Assembly (NCBI GenBank): GCA_029864065.1
Contig: JAOTUD010000139.1
Coordinates: 1 to 7,087, forward strand
DNA: 7,087 bases
Origin: Gammaproteobacteria bacterium
GTDB taxonomy: Bacteria > Pseudomonadota > Gammaproteobacteria > GCA-001735895
Direction: 5' to 3'
This document shows positions 1 through 6,790 of this stretch, in pieces. A model generated the notes under the pieces. That model saw nothing but the letters and a program-made list of their open reading frames with translations, was not told the origin of the DNA and did no database searches. Position 1 is the stretch's first letter; each line of letters opens with the position of its first letter. Both the position numbers and the translations under genes were made by a program.

Positions 1-848
1 ACGAGCAAATCCCATTCCCCGGCGCGCGCCTGTTGTGCCTGTTCGGCGTGTCCGAGCAGGAATTCGAGACTGCATAAAACCAGTTGCTCAGAATGAAACG
101 GGTTATCGCCGTCATCGACGTATTCCGGCTCGTGTTCCGGAGCGGCAACGCGCGCCGCGTCGAATATGCTGAACATCAGGTTGAAACGGCGCAGCATTTC
201 GACCAGCCACTGGTGCACCAGCGATTCCGGAACGACGATCAATACTCGCCGCGCCCGCTCGAGCAGGAGCTGCTGGTGTAGAATCAGGCCCGCCTCGATG
301 GTCTTGCCGAGACCGACCTCGTCGGCGAGCAGCACGCGCGGCGCGTAACGACGCGATACCTCGTGGGCGATATAAAGTTGGTGCGCGATCAGGCTGGTGC
401 GACAACCCGCGAGGCCGAACACGGCGGACTGCTGCAGCCGGTTGGCAATTTCGCGGGTCTGGCAGCGCAATCCGAACCATTTGTTACGATCGACCTGCGC
501 ATTCAGCAACCTCTCCGCGGGTTGATTCAGCTGCAGGAAATTGCTGAGACGGCCCTCGGGCAGGTCGACGGCATTGCCATGCTCGTCTTCACAGTGGTAG
601 ACGATCAAACCTGACGCCTCGCTCAGCTCGATGATCCTGAGGTTATCGCCGTCCTGCCTTTCCACCCAGTCGCCCTCGCGAAAGCGCACCCGCGTCAACG
701 GGGCATCGGCACGCGCATAAATCCGGGTTTCCCCGGTGGCGGGGAATACGATGCTGACGGTACGGTGCTCGATCTCGATCACCATGCCGAGCCCCAGGTG
801 GAGTTCGGCGGCGCTGATCCAGCGCTGGCCGATGACAAATTCCTGCAT
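1..848 (-). CDS. rapA: RNA polymerase-associated ATPase RapA (HepA), N-terminal part, cut by window edge
   Basis: RapA is a SWI2/SNF2-family ATPase that binds RNA polymerase and promotes its recycling after transcription. The visible 282 codons start at ATG 848 (MQEFVIGQRWIS...), matching the conserved family start LGQRWIS. Residues 1 to about 110 correspond to the N-terminal Tudor-like region (GLGMVIEIEHRTVSIVFPA, then YARADAPLTRVRF). The ATPase core begins with TSLIAHQLYIAHEV near 151-164. Walker A is ADEVGLGKTIEAG at 175-187, with Lys182 as the nucleotide-binding lysine. HQWLVEMLRRFNL (212-224) is also typical. The reading ends at EWDLL, just before the expected DEAH box, so about two thirds of the roughly 970-residue family length lies outside the window. 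No frameshift is seen. The gene is divergent from bioD. No strong Shine-Dalgarno precedes the start. The identification rests on extended resemblance to E. coli RapA recalled from memory. Confidence 0.96.
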   Translation of the reverse strand, partial: MQEFVIGQRWISAAELHLGLGMVIEIEHRTVSIVFPATGETRIYARADAPLTRVRFREGDWVERQDGDNLRIIELSEASGLIVYHCEDEHGNAVDLPEGRLSNFLQLNQPAERLLNAQVDRNKWFGLRCQTREIANRLQQSAVFGLAGCRTSLIAHQLYIAHEVSRRYAPRVLLADEVGLGKTIEAGLILHQQLLLERARRVLIVVPESLVHQWLVEMLRRFNLMFSIFDAARVAAPEHEPEYVDDGDNPFHSEQLVLCSLEFLLGHAEQAQQARAGEWDLL

Positions 849-876
849 GACGTCGCCGCTTTGTAAAACGCGCGTG

Positions 877-885
877 ATTATAACA
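877..885 (-). promoter_or_regulatory. Extended -10 promoter for rapA
   Basis: Read on the minus strand, positions 885 to 877 are TGTTATAAT, a consensus -10 hexamer (TATAAT, 882-877) with the TGn extension used by sigma-70. The best -35 at normal spacing is poor (CTGGGA, 905-900), as is common for extended -10 promoters. Transcription would start near 870, leaving about 22 bases of leader before the rapA ATG at 848. The assignment is inferred from sequence and position alone. Confidence 0.6.
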
Positions 886-926
886 GGCGAGCCCGGGTTT
901 CCCAGCATCGTTCGCCACCGCGGCGC

Positions 927-955
927 TTGCAGTCGGTCGGCAAGTTGCACAGAAT
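927..955 (+). promoter_or_regulatory. Weak candidate promoter for bioD
   Basis: TTGCAG (927-932) and CAGAAT (950-955) are spaced by 17 bases and resemble sigma-70 -35 and -10 boxes at 3/6 and 4/6 positions. If used, transcription would begin close to the bioD ATG at 962, giving a nearly leaderless mRNA. That would fit the lack of a Shine-Dalgarno before bioD. The match is weak and could be chance, and no other convincing plus-strand promoter was seen between 849 and 961. Confidence 0.25.
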
Positions 956-961
956 GCAAAT

Positions 962-1618
962 ATGATTTCACCCGACCCCAGCGGCTACTTCGTCACCGGT
1001 TCCGATACCGAAGTCGGCAAGACTTACATCGCCTGCCAGGTCGTCACCCAGCTGCGCGAGCGCGGTTTCGAGATCGAAACCCGCAAGCCGGCGGAATCGG
1101 GCTGCGAATTATCCGCGGACGGTAAGCTGCTGACCCACGACGCGGCCGCGCTACGGCGCGCCAACGGCGAGTGCGAAACCATCGATCGAATCGCGCCCTT
1201 CCGCTACCGCGCCGCGCTCGCGCCGCCGCGGGCCGCGCGCCTCGAACACCGGCAGCTGTACCTGCGCGATCTGGTCGACGCCTGTAGCCGCGATGACCCG
1301 GACCATGGCCTGATCGTCGAGGGCGCCGGCGGGTTTTACTCGCCGCTGGCCGAAGACGCTCTCAACGCCGACCTCGCCGGCGCCCTGCAACTGGCGGTGA
1401 TCATCGTCGTCAACGATCGCATCGGCGCGGTAAACCAGGCGCTGATGGCGCTGCAGGCGGTAGAGAGCAGGCATTTGCGCGTCGCGGCGATCGTGCTGAA
1501 CCAGCTAGCGCCTGGCAACGATGACGCGATGGATAATGCCGCCGACCTGTTACCCCATTGCAGCCATCCGCTGTTGCGCTGCGGTTATGGCGAGAAGCTG
1601 CCGCCGCTATTCGACTAG
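962..1618 (+). CDS. bioD: Dethiobiotin synthetase BioD
   Basis: BioD catalyses the ATP- and CO2-dependent closure of 7,8-diaminopelargonic acid to dethiobiotin, the penultimate step of biotin synthesis, in the cytoplasm. The 218-residue product has the usual family length. The N-terminal P-loop is TGSDTEVGKT (12-21). It is followed by RKPAESG (41-47), whose Lys42 corresponds to the substrate/phosphate-binding lysine, an Asp in THDAAAL (Asp60) matching a Mg-binding position, and EGAGGFYSPL (120-129), the Walker-B-like loop. ATG 962 is the only plausible in-frame start nearby, and it has no clear ribosome binding site. Odd points: the usual SPH/APH motif reads APPR (87-90), the usual NH after the late beta strand reads NQ (158-159), and the adenine-loop ND reads NQ (180-181). 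The gene stands alone rather than in a bioBFHCD cluster, at least within this window, and begins an operon-like run with the two genes downstream. Confidence 0.92.
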   Translation: MISPDPSGYFVTGSDTEVGKTYIACQVVTQLRERGFEIETRKPAESGCELSADGKLLTHDAAALRRANGECETIDRIAPFRYRAALAPPRAARLEHRQLYLRDLVDACSRDDPDHGLIVEGAGGFYSPLAEDALNADLAGALQLAVIIVVNDRIGAVNQALMALQAVESRHLRVAAIVLNQLAPGNDDAMDNAADLLPHCSHPLLRCGYGEKLPPLFD

Positions 1619-1621
1619 CCG

Positions 1622-2173
1622 ATGCTGAAATCCCGTCTCGACCGCTTGCTCGCCCCGTGGGTATTCGTGCTGACCGGGATCCTGTTCAATATCCTGTCGG
1701 CGGTCATCACGCATTATTTCATCGGGCTCAATAACGACCAGATCAGCCTGCTGGATCGCGAAATCGGAAAAAAACAGGTGCTGATCGACAGCCTGTGGCA
1801 GTCGAAAACCGAGGTCGAACGCAAGAAGGAATTTTTCGTCCTGTTGCTGTCGTCGAAGCCGGATAATCCCTCGCTTGCGGAAACCTTTTATCACGACTAC
1901 CTGCGGCAAGTGCTGGGCAACTACGGCTTGCAGGATTTCGAGACGCGCATGCAGCAGCACGATCCTACCGATCTCGAACTGCTCCTCGACCTGAGCAGCG
2001 CGGCGCAGGAATCGATTATCGCATCGATCAACAACACCTACTTCGAATCCCTGGAATTGCGCGACGCAAAAATGCCCCTCGAGGCCGACAATTCGCGGCT
2101 GTTCAGTATCGCCATTTTCCTGCAGGTCACCGGTCTGATCCTGGTACTGGCGCGCGATTTACGCAGGCGCTAA
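1622..2173 (+). CDS. Unrecognised protein with two predicted transmembrane segments and a soluble middle
   Basis: I do not recognise this 183-residue protein. A short basic N-terminus (MLKSRLDRLL) precedes a hydrophobic helix at about 12-34. The middle (about 35-158) is charged and looks helical, with a heptad-like stretch at about 39-72 (leucines and isoleucines among D, E, K, Q and R) suggesting a coiled coil. A second hydrophobic helix at about 160-177 ends in the basic tail RDLRRR. By the positive-inside rule both ends would be cytoplasmic and the roughly 120-residue middle periplasmic. That resembles the sensory half of a membrane sensor without an output domain, but this is only analogy. 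Its ATG lies 3 bases after the bioD stop, and its stop is 6 bases before rarD, so it is probably co-transcribed. Few cysteines and no catalytic motif were seen. The uninterrupted frame and tight packing support a real gene. Confidence 0.8.
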   Translation: MLKSRLDRLLAPWVFVLTGILFNILSAVITHYFIGLNNDQISLLDREIGKKQVLIDSLWQSKTEVERKKEFFVLLLSSKPDNPSLAETFYHDYLRQVLGNYGLQDFETRMQQHDPTDLELLLDLSSAAQESIIASINNTYFESLELRDAKMPLEADNSRLFSIAIFLQVTGLILVLARDLRRR

Positions 2174-2179
2174 CGGCGC

Positions 2180-3067
2180 ATGCGCAAAGGCTACGCGGTT
2201 ATCCTCGCCGGCTACGTCGGCTGGGGGCTGTTTCCGCTCTTCTGGGCGCTACTGACACACGTGCCCGCGCACGAGGTGTTGCTGCATCGCATGCTGTGGT
2301 CGGTACCGGTGCTACTGCTGCTGGTGCTGTCGAGCGAGCGCCGCCGACGCCAGGTCGGGGCCGCCTTCGGTTCGTGGCGGGAACTGAAATGGCTGGCCCT
2401 GTCGAGCCTGGTGATCTGCCTGAACTGGGGTATTTATATCTGGGCCGTCGCCAACCAGCGCGTGGTCGAGGCCAGCATGGGATATTTCCTGACGCCCCTG
2501 CTGAACGTCATGGCCGGGGTGTTCGTGTTCCACGAAAAACTGAGCCGGACCAACGTCGTCGCGATCCTGTTTGCCGCGGCCGGCGTCGCCTACTATGTCT
2601 TTACCACCGCGGCGATTCCGTGGATTGGCCTCGCGGTCGGCATAAGCTTTGCCGGGTACGGCCTGCTGCGCAAGCAAATGGCGACCAACGCGGTGCCCGG
2701 GCTGCTGGTGGAGATACTGCTGCTGTTGCCGTTTACGCTGGGTTTCATAATCTGGCTCCATTTCAGCGGTCAGGCGACGTTCATGAATTTCGATCTGAAT
2801 ACCGATTTGCTGCTGATCCTGGGCGGACCGGTTACCATCCTGCCGCTGGCGTTCTTCACCGCGGGCACGCGCATGCTGCCGATGACTACCGTCGGGATAC
2901 TGTTTTACGTGACGCCGTCGCTGCAGTTCTTTTGCGGGATAATTCTGCTCGGGGAAGCCTTCACCTTCGACAAGCTGGTCGGTTTCGCCGGTATCTGGAT
3001 CGGACTCGCGATATTCAGCTACGGCCTGCTGGCCGCCAGGAACTCCCGCCCCGCAGCCGTTACCTAG
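2180..3067 (+). CDS. rarD: RarD family permease (EamA/DMT superfamily)
   Basis: The 295-residue product is an inner-membrane protein of the drug/metabolite transporter superfamily with about ten hydrophobic segments in two EamA-type halves. It matches E. coli RarD in length and landmarks: an N-terminal GYVGWGLFPLFW segment (11-22), LLHRMLWS (34-41), NWGIYIWAVANQRVVEASMGYF (from 82, with EASMGYF at 97-103) and the following TPLLNV, a second-half GYGLLRKQM segment, and a C-terminal GEAFTFDKLVGFAGIWIGLAIF-like region. The family is annotated as chloramphenicol-sensitivity or amino-acid/metabolite export, but the true substrate is generally not established and cannot be read here. The start at 2180 agrees with the family N-terminus and has only a weak AGG upstream at 2165-2167. 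The gene is last in the bioD run, and its TAG (3065-3067) lies within an inverted repeat shared with the convergent pyk gene. Confidence 0.92.
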   Translation: MRKGYAVILAGYVGWGLFPLFWALLTHVPAHEVLLHRMLWSVPVLLLLVLSSERRRRQVGAAFGSWRELKWLALSSLVICLNWGIYIWAVANQRVVEASMGYFLTPLLNVMAGVFVFHEKLSRTNVVAILFAAAGVAYYVFTTAAIPWIGLAVGISFAGYGLLRKQMATNAVPGLLVEILLLLPFTLGFIIWLHFSGQATFMNFDLNTDLLLILGGPVTILPLAFFTAGTRMLPMTTVGILFYVTPSLQFFCGIILLGEAFTFDKLVGFAGIWIGLAIFSYGLLAARNSRPAAVT

Positions 3068-3132
3068 CCTGCCTGTTGCACGAAGGCGGCGCCTCTGCAG
3101 AGACCGTTGTTCCCTTCGTGCAACAGGCTAGG
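3063..3132. repeat. Long inverted repeat (hairpin) between convergent rarD and pyk; possible two-way terminator
   Basis: Positions 3071-3086 (GCCTGTTGCACGAAGG) are perfectly complementary to 3113-3128. Beyond a 4-base bulge (3067-3070), four more pairs form between 3063-3066 and 3129-3132. The bulge results from a tandem CCTG at 3068-3071 and 3072-3075; without one copy the stem would be 20 perfect base pairs. The 26-base loop (3087-3112) contains a further palindrome, CTCTGCAGAG (3093-3102). The rarD stop codon (3065-3067) lies in the left arm and the pyk stop (3130-3128, minus strand) in the right arm. The hairpin would form in either transcript and is well placed to end or protect both mRNAs. 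No T-tract follows the stem in either direction, so it is not a standard intrinsic terminator. A dispersed palindromic repeat is the main alternative. Confidence 0.75.
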
Positions 3133-4582
3133 CGATGAAGTCCGGCATGTTGCCGACCTCGACGATTTTCATCGCGTTGGTGCCGCCGCCGGTTCCCATC
3201 AAATCACCCTTGGTGATGATGACCAGGTCGCCGTCGGCGATGGTGCCGCGCTTTTTCATCAGGTCGACCGCTTCCCGGTTGGCCTCGGCGTGGTTGGTGT
3301 GGATCGTCGGAAAGTAAACCGGGAACACGCCCCGGTACAGGTTGACCTTGCGGTTGGTCGATTGGTGCCGCGACAGCGCGTAAATCGGTATGCCCGAGCT
3401 GATGCGCGACATCCACAGGGCCGTCGACCCGGACTCGGTCAGCGACGCGATCGCGCGCACGTCCAAATGGTTGGCGGTATACATTGTCGCCATCGCGATG
3501 GCCTCGTCGACGCGCTCGAAAGTGTCGTCCAGCCGATGCCTCGACTTGATCGCGCGGCTGTGCTGCTCGGCATTCAGGCAGATATCGGACATCGCTAAAA
3601 CCGTCAACGACGGGTAGCGGCCGGTCGCGGTTTCCGCGGACAGCATGACCGCATCGGTGCCGTCGAGTACCGCGTTGGCGACATCGAATACCTCGGCGCG
3701 GGTCGGAATCGGGTTGTCGCGCATCGATTCCATCATCTGCGTCGCGGTGATCACAACACAGTTGAGATCGCGCGCGCTACGAATAATCTCCTTCTGCACC
3801 GCGGGCAACTTGGCGTCGCCTATCTCGACGCCGAGATCGCCGCGCGCGATCATGATCGCCTCGGATACGGCGATGATTTCCTCGAGATTGTCGAGCGCCT
3901 CGGCGCGTTCGATCTTGGCAACCAGCCCGGCCGCGCATCCCTCCGCGTCGAGCAGCCTGCGCGCCTGCAACATGTCGGCGGCGTTGCGCGGAAACGAAAC
4001 CGCGACGTAGTCGGCGTCGATCAGGGCCGCGGTTTTCAAATCGGCCTTGTCCTTCTCGGTCAGGACCTCGGCAGTCAATCCACCGCCCTTCAGGTTGATA
4101 CCCTTGTTGTCGGAAAGTTCGCCGCCGACCTCGACCGTGCAGTTGATGCGCGCACCATCGACGCTATCGACTCGCAACACGATGCGCCCGTCGTCGAGCA
4201 TCAGAATATTGTCAGGCTGGACATCCTGCGGCAGTTTCTTGTAAGTGATGCCCACCCGTGTGCCGTCGCCGGTCCCGTCCGGACACTCGGTATCGAGGCA
4301 AAACCTGTCGCCGACCGCGAGTTCGATCATGCCGTCCCTGAACTTTTCGAGACGTATCTTGGGCCCCTGGAGATCGGCCAGTATCGCCAGGTGGCGGTTG
4401 TTTTCGAGGCCGATGCGCCGGATCTTTTCGGCGCGCGCCTTGTGCTCCTCGGGGACGCCGTGGGAAAAGTTCAGGCGCACGACATCGACCCCGGCCTTGA
4501 TCAGGCTGTCGACCGCCTCGTCGGATTCGGTCGCAGGCCCGAGGGTCGCAACTATCTTGGTTCTACGTGGAACTGCCCGCAT
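3128..4582 (-). CDS. pyk: Pyruvate kinase, PykA type
   Basis: Pyruvate kinase transfers phosphate from phosphoenolpyruvate to ADP, giving pyruvate and ATP. The 484 residues match the E. coli PykA form in length and local sequence. The barrel starts with RRTKIVATLGPAT (6-18) and VVRLNFSHG (34-42; Arg36, Asn38 and Ser40 are substrate or metal contacts). DLQGPKIR (70-77) leads into the B domain, about 78-173, ending at NKGINLKGGGL. Active-site motifs are VAKIERAEA (221-229; catalytic Lys223, metal ligand Glu225), ARGDLGVEIGD (246-256; Asp249) and ITATQMMESM (278-287). A full C-terminal regulatory domain follows (MYTANHLDVRAIASLTESG onward). The start ATG 4582 overlaps the end of pgk by 20 bases and has an AGAGG ribosome binding site about ten bases upstream, inside pgk. 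The gene is last in the tkt-gap-pgk-pyk run and converges on rarD. Confidence 0.97.
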   Translation of the reverse strand: MRAVPRRTKIVATLGPATESDEAVDSLIKAGVDVVRLNFSHGVPEEHKARAEKIRRIGLENNRHLAILADLQGPKIRLEKFRDGMIELAVGDRFCLDTECPDGTGDGTRVGITYKKLPQDVQPDNILMLDDGRIVLRVDSVDGARINCTVEVGGELSDNKGINLKGGGLTAEVLTEKDKADLKTAALIDADYVAVSFPRNAADMLQARRLLDAEGCAAGLVAKIERAEALDNLEEIIAVSEAIMIARGDLGVEIGDAKLPAVQKEIIRSARDLNCVVITATQMMESMRDNPIPTRAEVFDVANAVLDGTDAVMLSAETATGRYPSLTVLAMSDICLNAEQHSRAIKSRHRLDDTFERVDEAIAMATMYTANHLDVRAIASLTESGSTALWMSRISSGIPIYALSRHQSTNRKVNLYRGVFPVYFPTIHTNHAEANREAVDLMKKRGTIADGDLVIITKGDLMGTGGGTNAMKIVEVGNMPDFIA

Positions 4583-5762
4583 GGTCTGAATACCTCTGTT
4601 CCAGCATGGCCACCGCCGGTAATTTCTTTCCTTCCAGGAATTCGAGAAAAGCGCCGCCGCCGGTGGATATATAGGATACCTGCTTTCCTATCCCGTACTT
4701 GTCGACCGCGGCCAGCGTATCGCCGCCACCGGCAATCGAAAAGGCCGGGGAAGCGGCTATCGCCTGCGCTACAACGCGGGTGCCCTCACCGAACTGATCG
4801 AATTCGAACACGCCGAGTGGGCCGTTCCAGACGATGGTCGCCGCCTGCTGCAGGATGTCGGCGTAGCGCGCCGCGGTTTGCGGCCCGATATCGAGTATCA
4901 TATCGTCGTCGGCGACCTCGGCGACCGGCTTCACCACCGCCGCGGCCTGCTCCGAAAACTCCTCGCCGCAAACCACGTCGGTCGGTATCGGGATCTCGCC
5001 GCCGCGCGCTTGCGCCTGCTCTACCAGTCGCTGCGCTTGCGCAACCAGGTCCGGCTCGTACAGAGACTTGCCGACATTGTATCCGGCGGCGGCGATAAAC
5101 GTGTTGGCGATGCCGCCTCCCGGAATCAGCTGGTCGACGATGCCGGACAGCGTTTCGAGCACGGTCAGCTTGGTCGACACCTTGGAGCCGCCGACGATGG
5201 CGACCACCGGATGCTCCGGCTGCTGCAGGGCCTTGCCGAGCGCATCGAGTTCGGCCGCCAGCAACGGCCCGGCGCAGGCGATCGACGCAAACCGGCCCAC
5301 GCCATGGGTCGAAGCCTGCGCCCGGTGCGCGGTGCCAAAGGCATCCATGACGTAAACATCGCACAGCGCGGCATACTGCCGCGACAAGCCCTCGTCGTCG
5401 GCGCCTTCGCCGCGGTTGAAGCGGACGTTCTCGAGCAGCAGCACGTCGCCATCGGCCATAGCCGGCGTCCGCTCGAGGTAATCGGTTACCAGCGGCACCG
5501 CCTGCCCCAGCGCGTCGCCCAGGTAATCGGCAACCGGCTGCAGCGAAAACTGCGCGTCGGGATGACCCTCCTCCGGCCGGCCGAGGTGGGACATGATCAT
5601 CAGCCGCGCCCCGGCCTCGATGCAGTGCCGAATAGCCGGCAGCGACGCCTTGATACGCTGATCGCTGGTGACAACGCCGTTCTTGACTGGAACGTTCAGG
5701 TCCTGGCGGATCAATACCCGTTTGCCGGCCAGGTCGAGGCCGGTCATCTCAACTACTGGCAT
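4563..5762 (-). CDS. pgk: Phosphoglycerate kinase
   Basis: Pgk reversibly transfers the acyl-phosphate of 1,3-bisphosphoglycerate to ADP, in glycolysis and, in reverse, in gluconeogenesis or the Calvin cycle. I place the start at ATG 5762 (MPVVEMTGLDLAGKRVLIRQ), giving 399 residues, because this matches the family N-terminus (E. coli MSVIKMTDLDLAGKRV) and sits 8 bases after the gap stop. A frame open further to 5822 would add 20 unrelated residues overlapping gap. N-domain signatures are RQDLNVP (19-25), Arg36, SHLGRP (58-63), ENVRF (111-115) and DAFGTAHRAQASTHG (140-154). The nucleotide domain has VGGSKVSTKL (190-199), GGGDTLAA (345-352) and STGGGAFLE (366-374). The last codons overlap the pyk start by 20 bases, suggesting translational coupling. 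Confidence 0.97.
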   Translation of the reverse strand: MPVVEMTGLDLAGKRVLIRQDLNVPVKNGVVTSDQRIKASLPAIRHCIEAGARLMIMSHLGRPEEGHPDAQFSLQPVADYLGDALGQAVPLVTDYLERTPAMADGDVLLLENVRFNRGEGADDEGLSRQYAALCDVYVMDAFGTAHRAQASTHGVGRFASIACAGPLLAAELDALGKALQQPEHPVVAIVGGSKVSTKLTVLETLSGIVDQLIPGGGIANTFIAAAGYNVGKSLYEPDLVAQAQRLVEQAQARGGEIPIPTDVVCGEEFSEQAAAVVKPVAEVADDDMILDIGPQTAARYADILQQAATIVWNGPLGVFEFDQFGEGTRVVAQAIAASPAFSIAGGGDTLAAVDKYGIGKQVSYISTGGGAFLEFLEGKKLPAVAMLEQRYSDHAGSST

Positions 5763-5770
5763 AACCCAGC

Positions 5771-6766
5771 TCAGGCCGAGATGACGCGCGCCATCTCGAC
5801 AACCTTGCAGGAATACCCCCACTCGTTGTCGTACCAGGCGATCAGCTTGACGAAAGTATCGTCCATCTGGATCCCGGCTTCGGCGTCGAAGGTCGAAGTG
5901 CAGGACTCGCCGCGAAAATCGGTCGATACGACCTTGTCCTCGGTGTAGGCGAGCACGCCTTTCATGGGGCCCTCGGAGGCCGCTTTCATGGCGCCGCAGA
6001 TATCTTCGTAGCTGGCCGGCTTTTGTAGTTCGACGGTCAGGTCCACCACCGACACGTTGGATGTCGGTACGCGAAACGCCATGCCGGTGAGCTTGCCGTT
6101 GAGTTGCGGCAACACCTTGCCAACCGCCTTGGCGGCGCCGGTCGAAGACGGGATGATGTTCTCCAGGATACCGCGTCCACCGCGCCAGTCCTTCATCGAG
6201 GGTCCATCGACCGTTTTCTGCGTCGCTGTCGCCGCGTGCACGGTGGTCATCAGGCCGCGCTTGAGGCCGAAATTATCGTCGATGACCTTGGCGATCGGCG
6301 CCAGGCAGTTGGTGGTGCAGGAGGCGTTCGAGATAATCGCCTCGCCGGCGTAACTGCCATCGTTGACGCCGAACACGAACATCGGCGTATCGTCCTTGGA
6401 CGGCGCCGACATGATGACTTTCCGGGCACCCGCGTCGATGTGCTTTTGCGCGGTTTCCTTGGTCAGGAACAGGCCGGTCGATTCGACCACGACGTCGACA
6501 TCGAGCTCACCCCATTTCAGTTCGGCCGGGTCCCGCTCCGCGCTCAGGCGAATGTTCCTGCCATTGACGATCAGGGTATTGCCATCGACGGCGACATCGC
6601 CCCTGAACTTGCCATGCACCGAGTCATGCTTGAGCATGTAGGCCAGGTATTCCGGCTCGAGCAGGTCGTTGATGCCGACGACTTCGACGTCGTTGAAGTC
6701 CTGGGCCGCGCGAAACACCATGCGCCCGATGCGACCAAACCCATTGATACCTAGACGTATTGCCAT
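5771..6766 (-). CDS. gap: Glyceraldehyde-3-phosphate dehydrogenase, type I
   Basis: This enzyme oxidatively phosphorylates glyceraldehyde-3-phosphate to 1,3-bisphosphoglycerate using NAD+. The 331 residues are typical of a class I GAPDH and close to E. coli GapA. The Rossmann fold opens with GINGFGRIGR (7-16), and INDLL places Asp34 at the position favouring NAD over NADP. The active site is SNASCTTNC (147-155 region; nucleophile Cys150) with His177 in TTVHAATATQ. DGPSMKDWRGGRG (187-199), SSTGAAKAVGKVLP (207-220) and WYDNEWGYS (311-319) are all intact. It is not the erythrose-4-phosphate dehydrogenase (Epd) paralogue often found in tkt-pgk clusters, judging by its GapA-like catalytic region, although that distinction is by eye. 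The ATG at 6766 has a strong GGGAG (6779-6775) eight bases upstream. It lies 24 bases downstream of tkt and 8 bases before pgk. Confidence 0.97.
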   Translation of the reverse strand: MAIRLGINGFGRIGRMVFRAAQDFNDVEVVGINDLLEPEYLAYMLKHDSVHGKFRGDVAVDGNTLIVNGRNIRLSAERDPAELKWGELDVDVVVESTGLFLTKETAQKHIDAGARKVIMSAPSKDDTPMFVFGVNDGSYAGEAIISNASCTTNCLAPIAKVIDDNFGLKRGLMTTVHAATATQKTVDGPSMKDWRGGRGILENIIPSSTGAAKAVGKVLPQLNGKLTGMAFRVPTSNVSVVDLTVELQKPASYEDICGAMKAASEGPMKGVLAYTEDKVVSTDFRGESCTSTFDAEAGIQMDDTFVKLIAWYDNEWGYSCKVVEMARVISA

Positions 6767-6774
6767 CTGTATTT

Positions 6775-6779
6775 CTCCC
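6775..6779 (-). promoter_or_regulatory. Strong ribosome binding site for gap
   Basis: GGGAG read on the minus strand lies 8 bases before the gap ATG in the 24-base tkt-gap spacer. It fixes the gap start and is the clearest Shine-Dalgarno in the window, consistent with high GAPDH expression. Confidence 0.75.
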
Positions 6780-6790
6780 GTAAGTTGTTA

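Noticed and set aside
112..480. 122-residue open frame on the minus strand
   Set aside because: It is in a different frame from the clear RapA reading, which covers 848 down to 1 without interruption.
861..869. TTGTAAAAC resembles the left half of a BirA operator (TTGTAAACC) upstream of bioD
   Set aside because: No matching right half (GGTTTACAA) occurs 14-16 bases downstream, and a half site alone is likely by chance. It also lies in the rapA leader, about 100 bases from bioD.
861..884. TTGTAA and TATAAC as a plus-strand promoter for bioD
   Set aside because: The spacing is only 12 bases, too short for sigma-70. The TATA-like bases are better explained by the minus-strand extended -10 of rapA.
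736..1125. 129-residue plus-strand frame spanning the rapA-bioD intergenic region
   Set aside because: It overlaps rapA antisense and bioD out of frame, with no family resemblance.
2296..3138. 280-residue open frame on the plus strand overlapping rarD
   Set aside because: It is an off-frame shadow of rarD, rich in Arg, Gly and Ala with no domain, typical of GC-rich coding DNA.
5763..5822. Upstream extension of pgk to an ATG at 5822
   Set aside because: The added 20 residues have no family resemblance and overlap the end of gap. The M at 5762 begins the conserved Pgk N-terminus.
4878..5948. 356-residue open frame on the plus strand opposite pgk and the end of gap
   Set aside because: It is antisense to two well-conserved genes, has no recognisable motif and an arginine-rich composition, and is explained by the codon use of the real genes.
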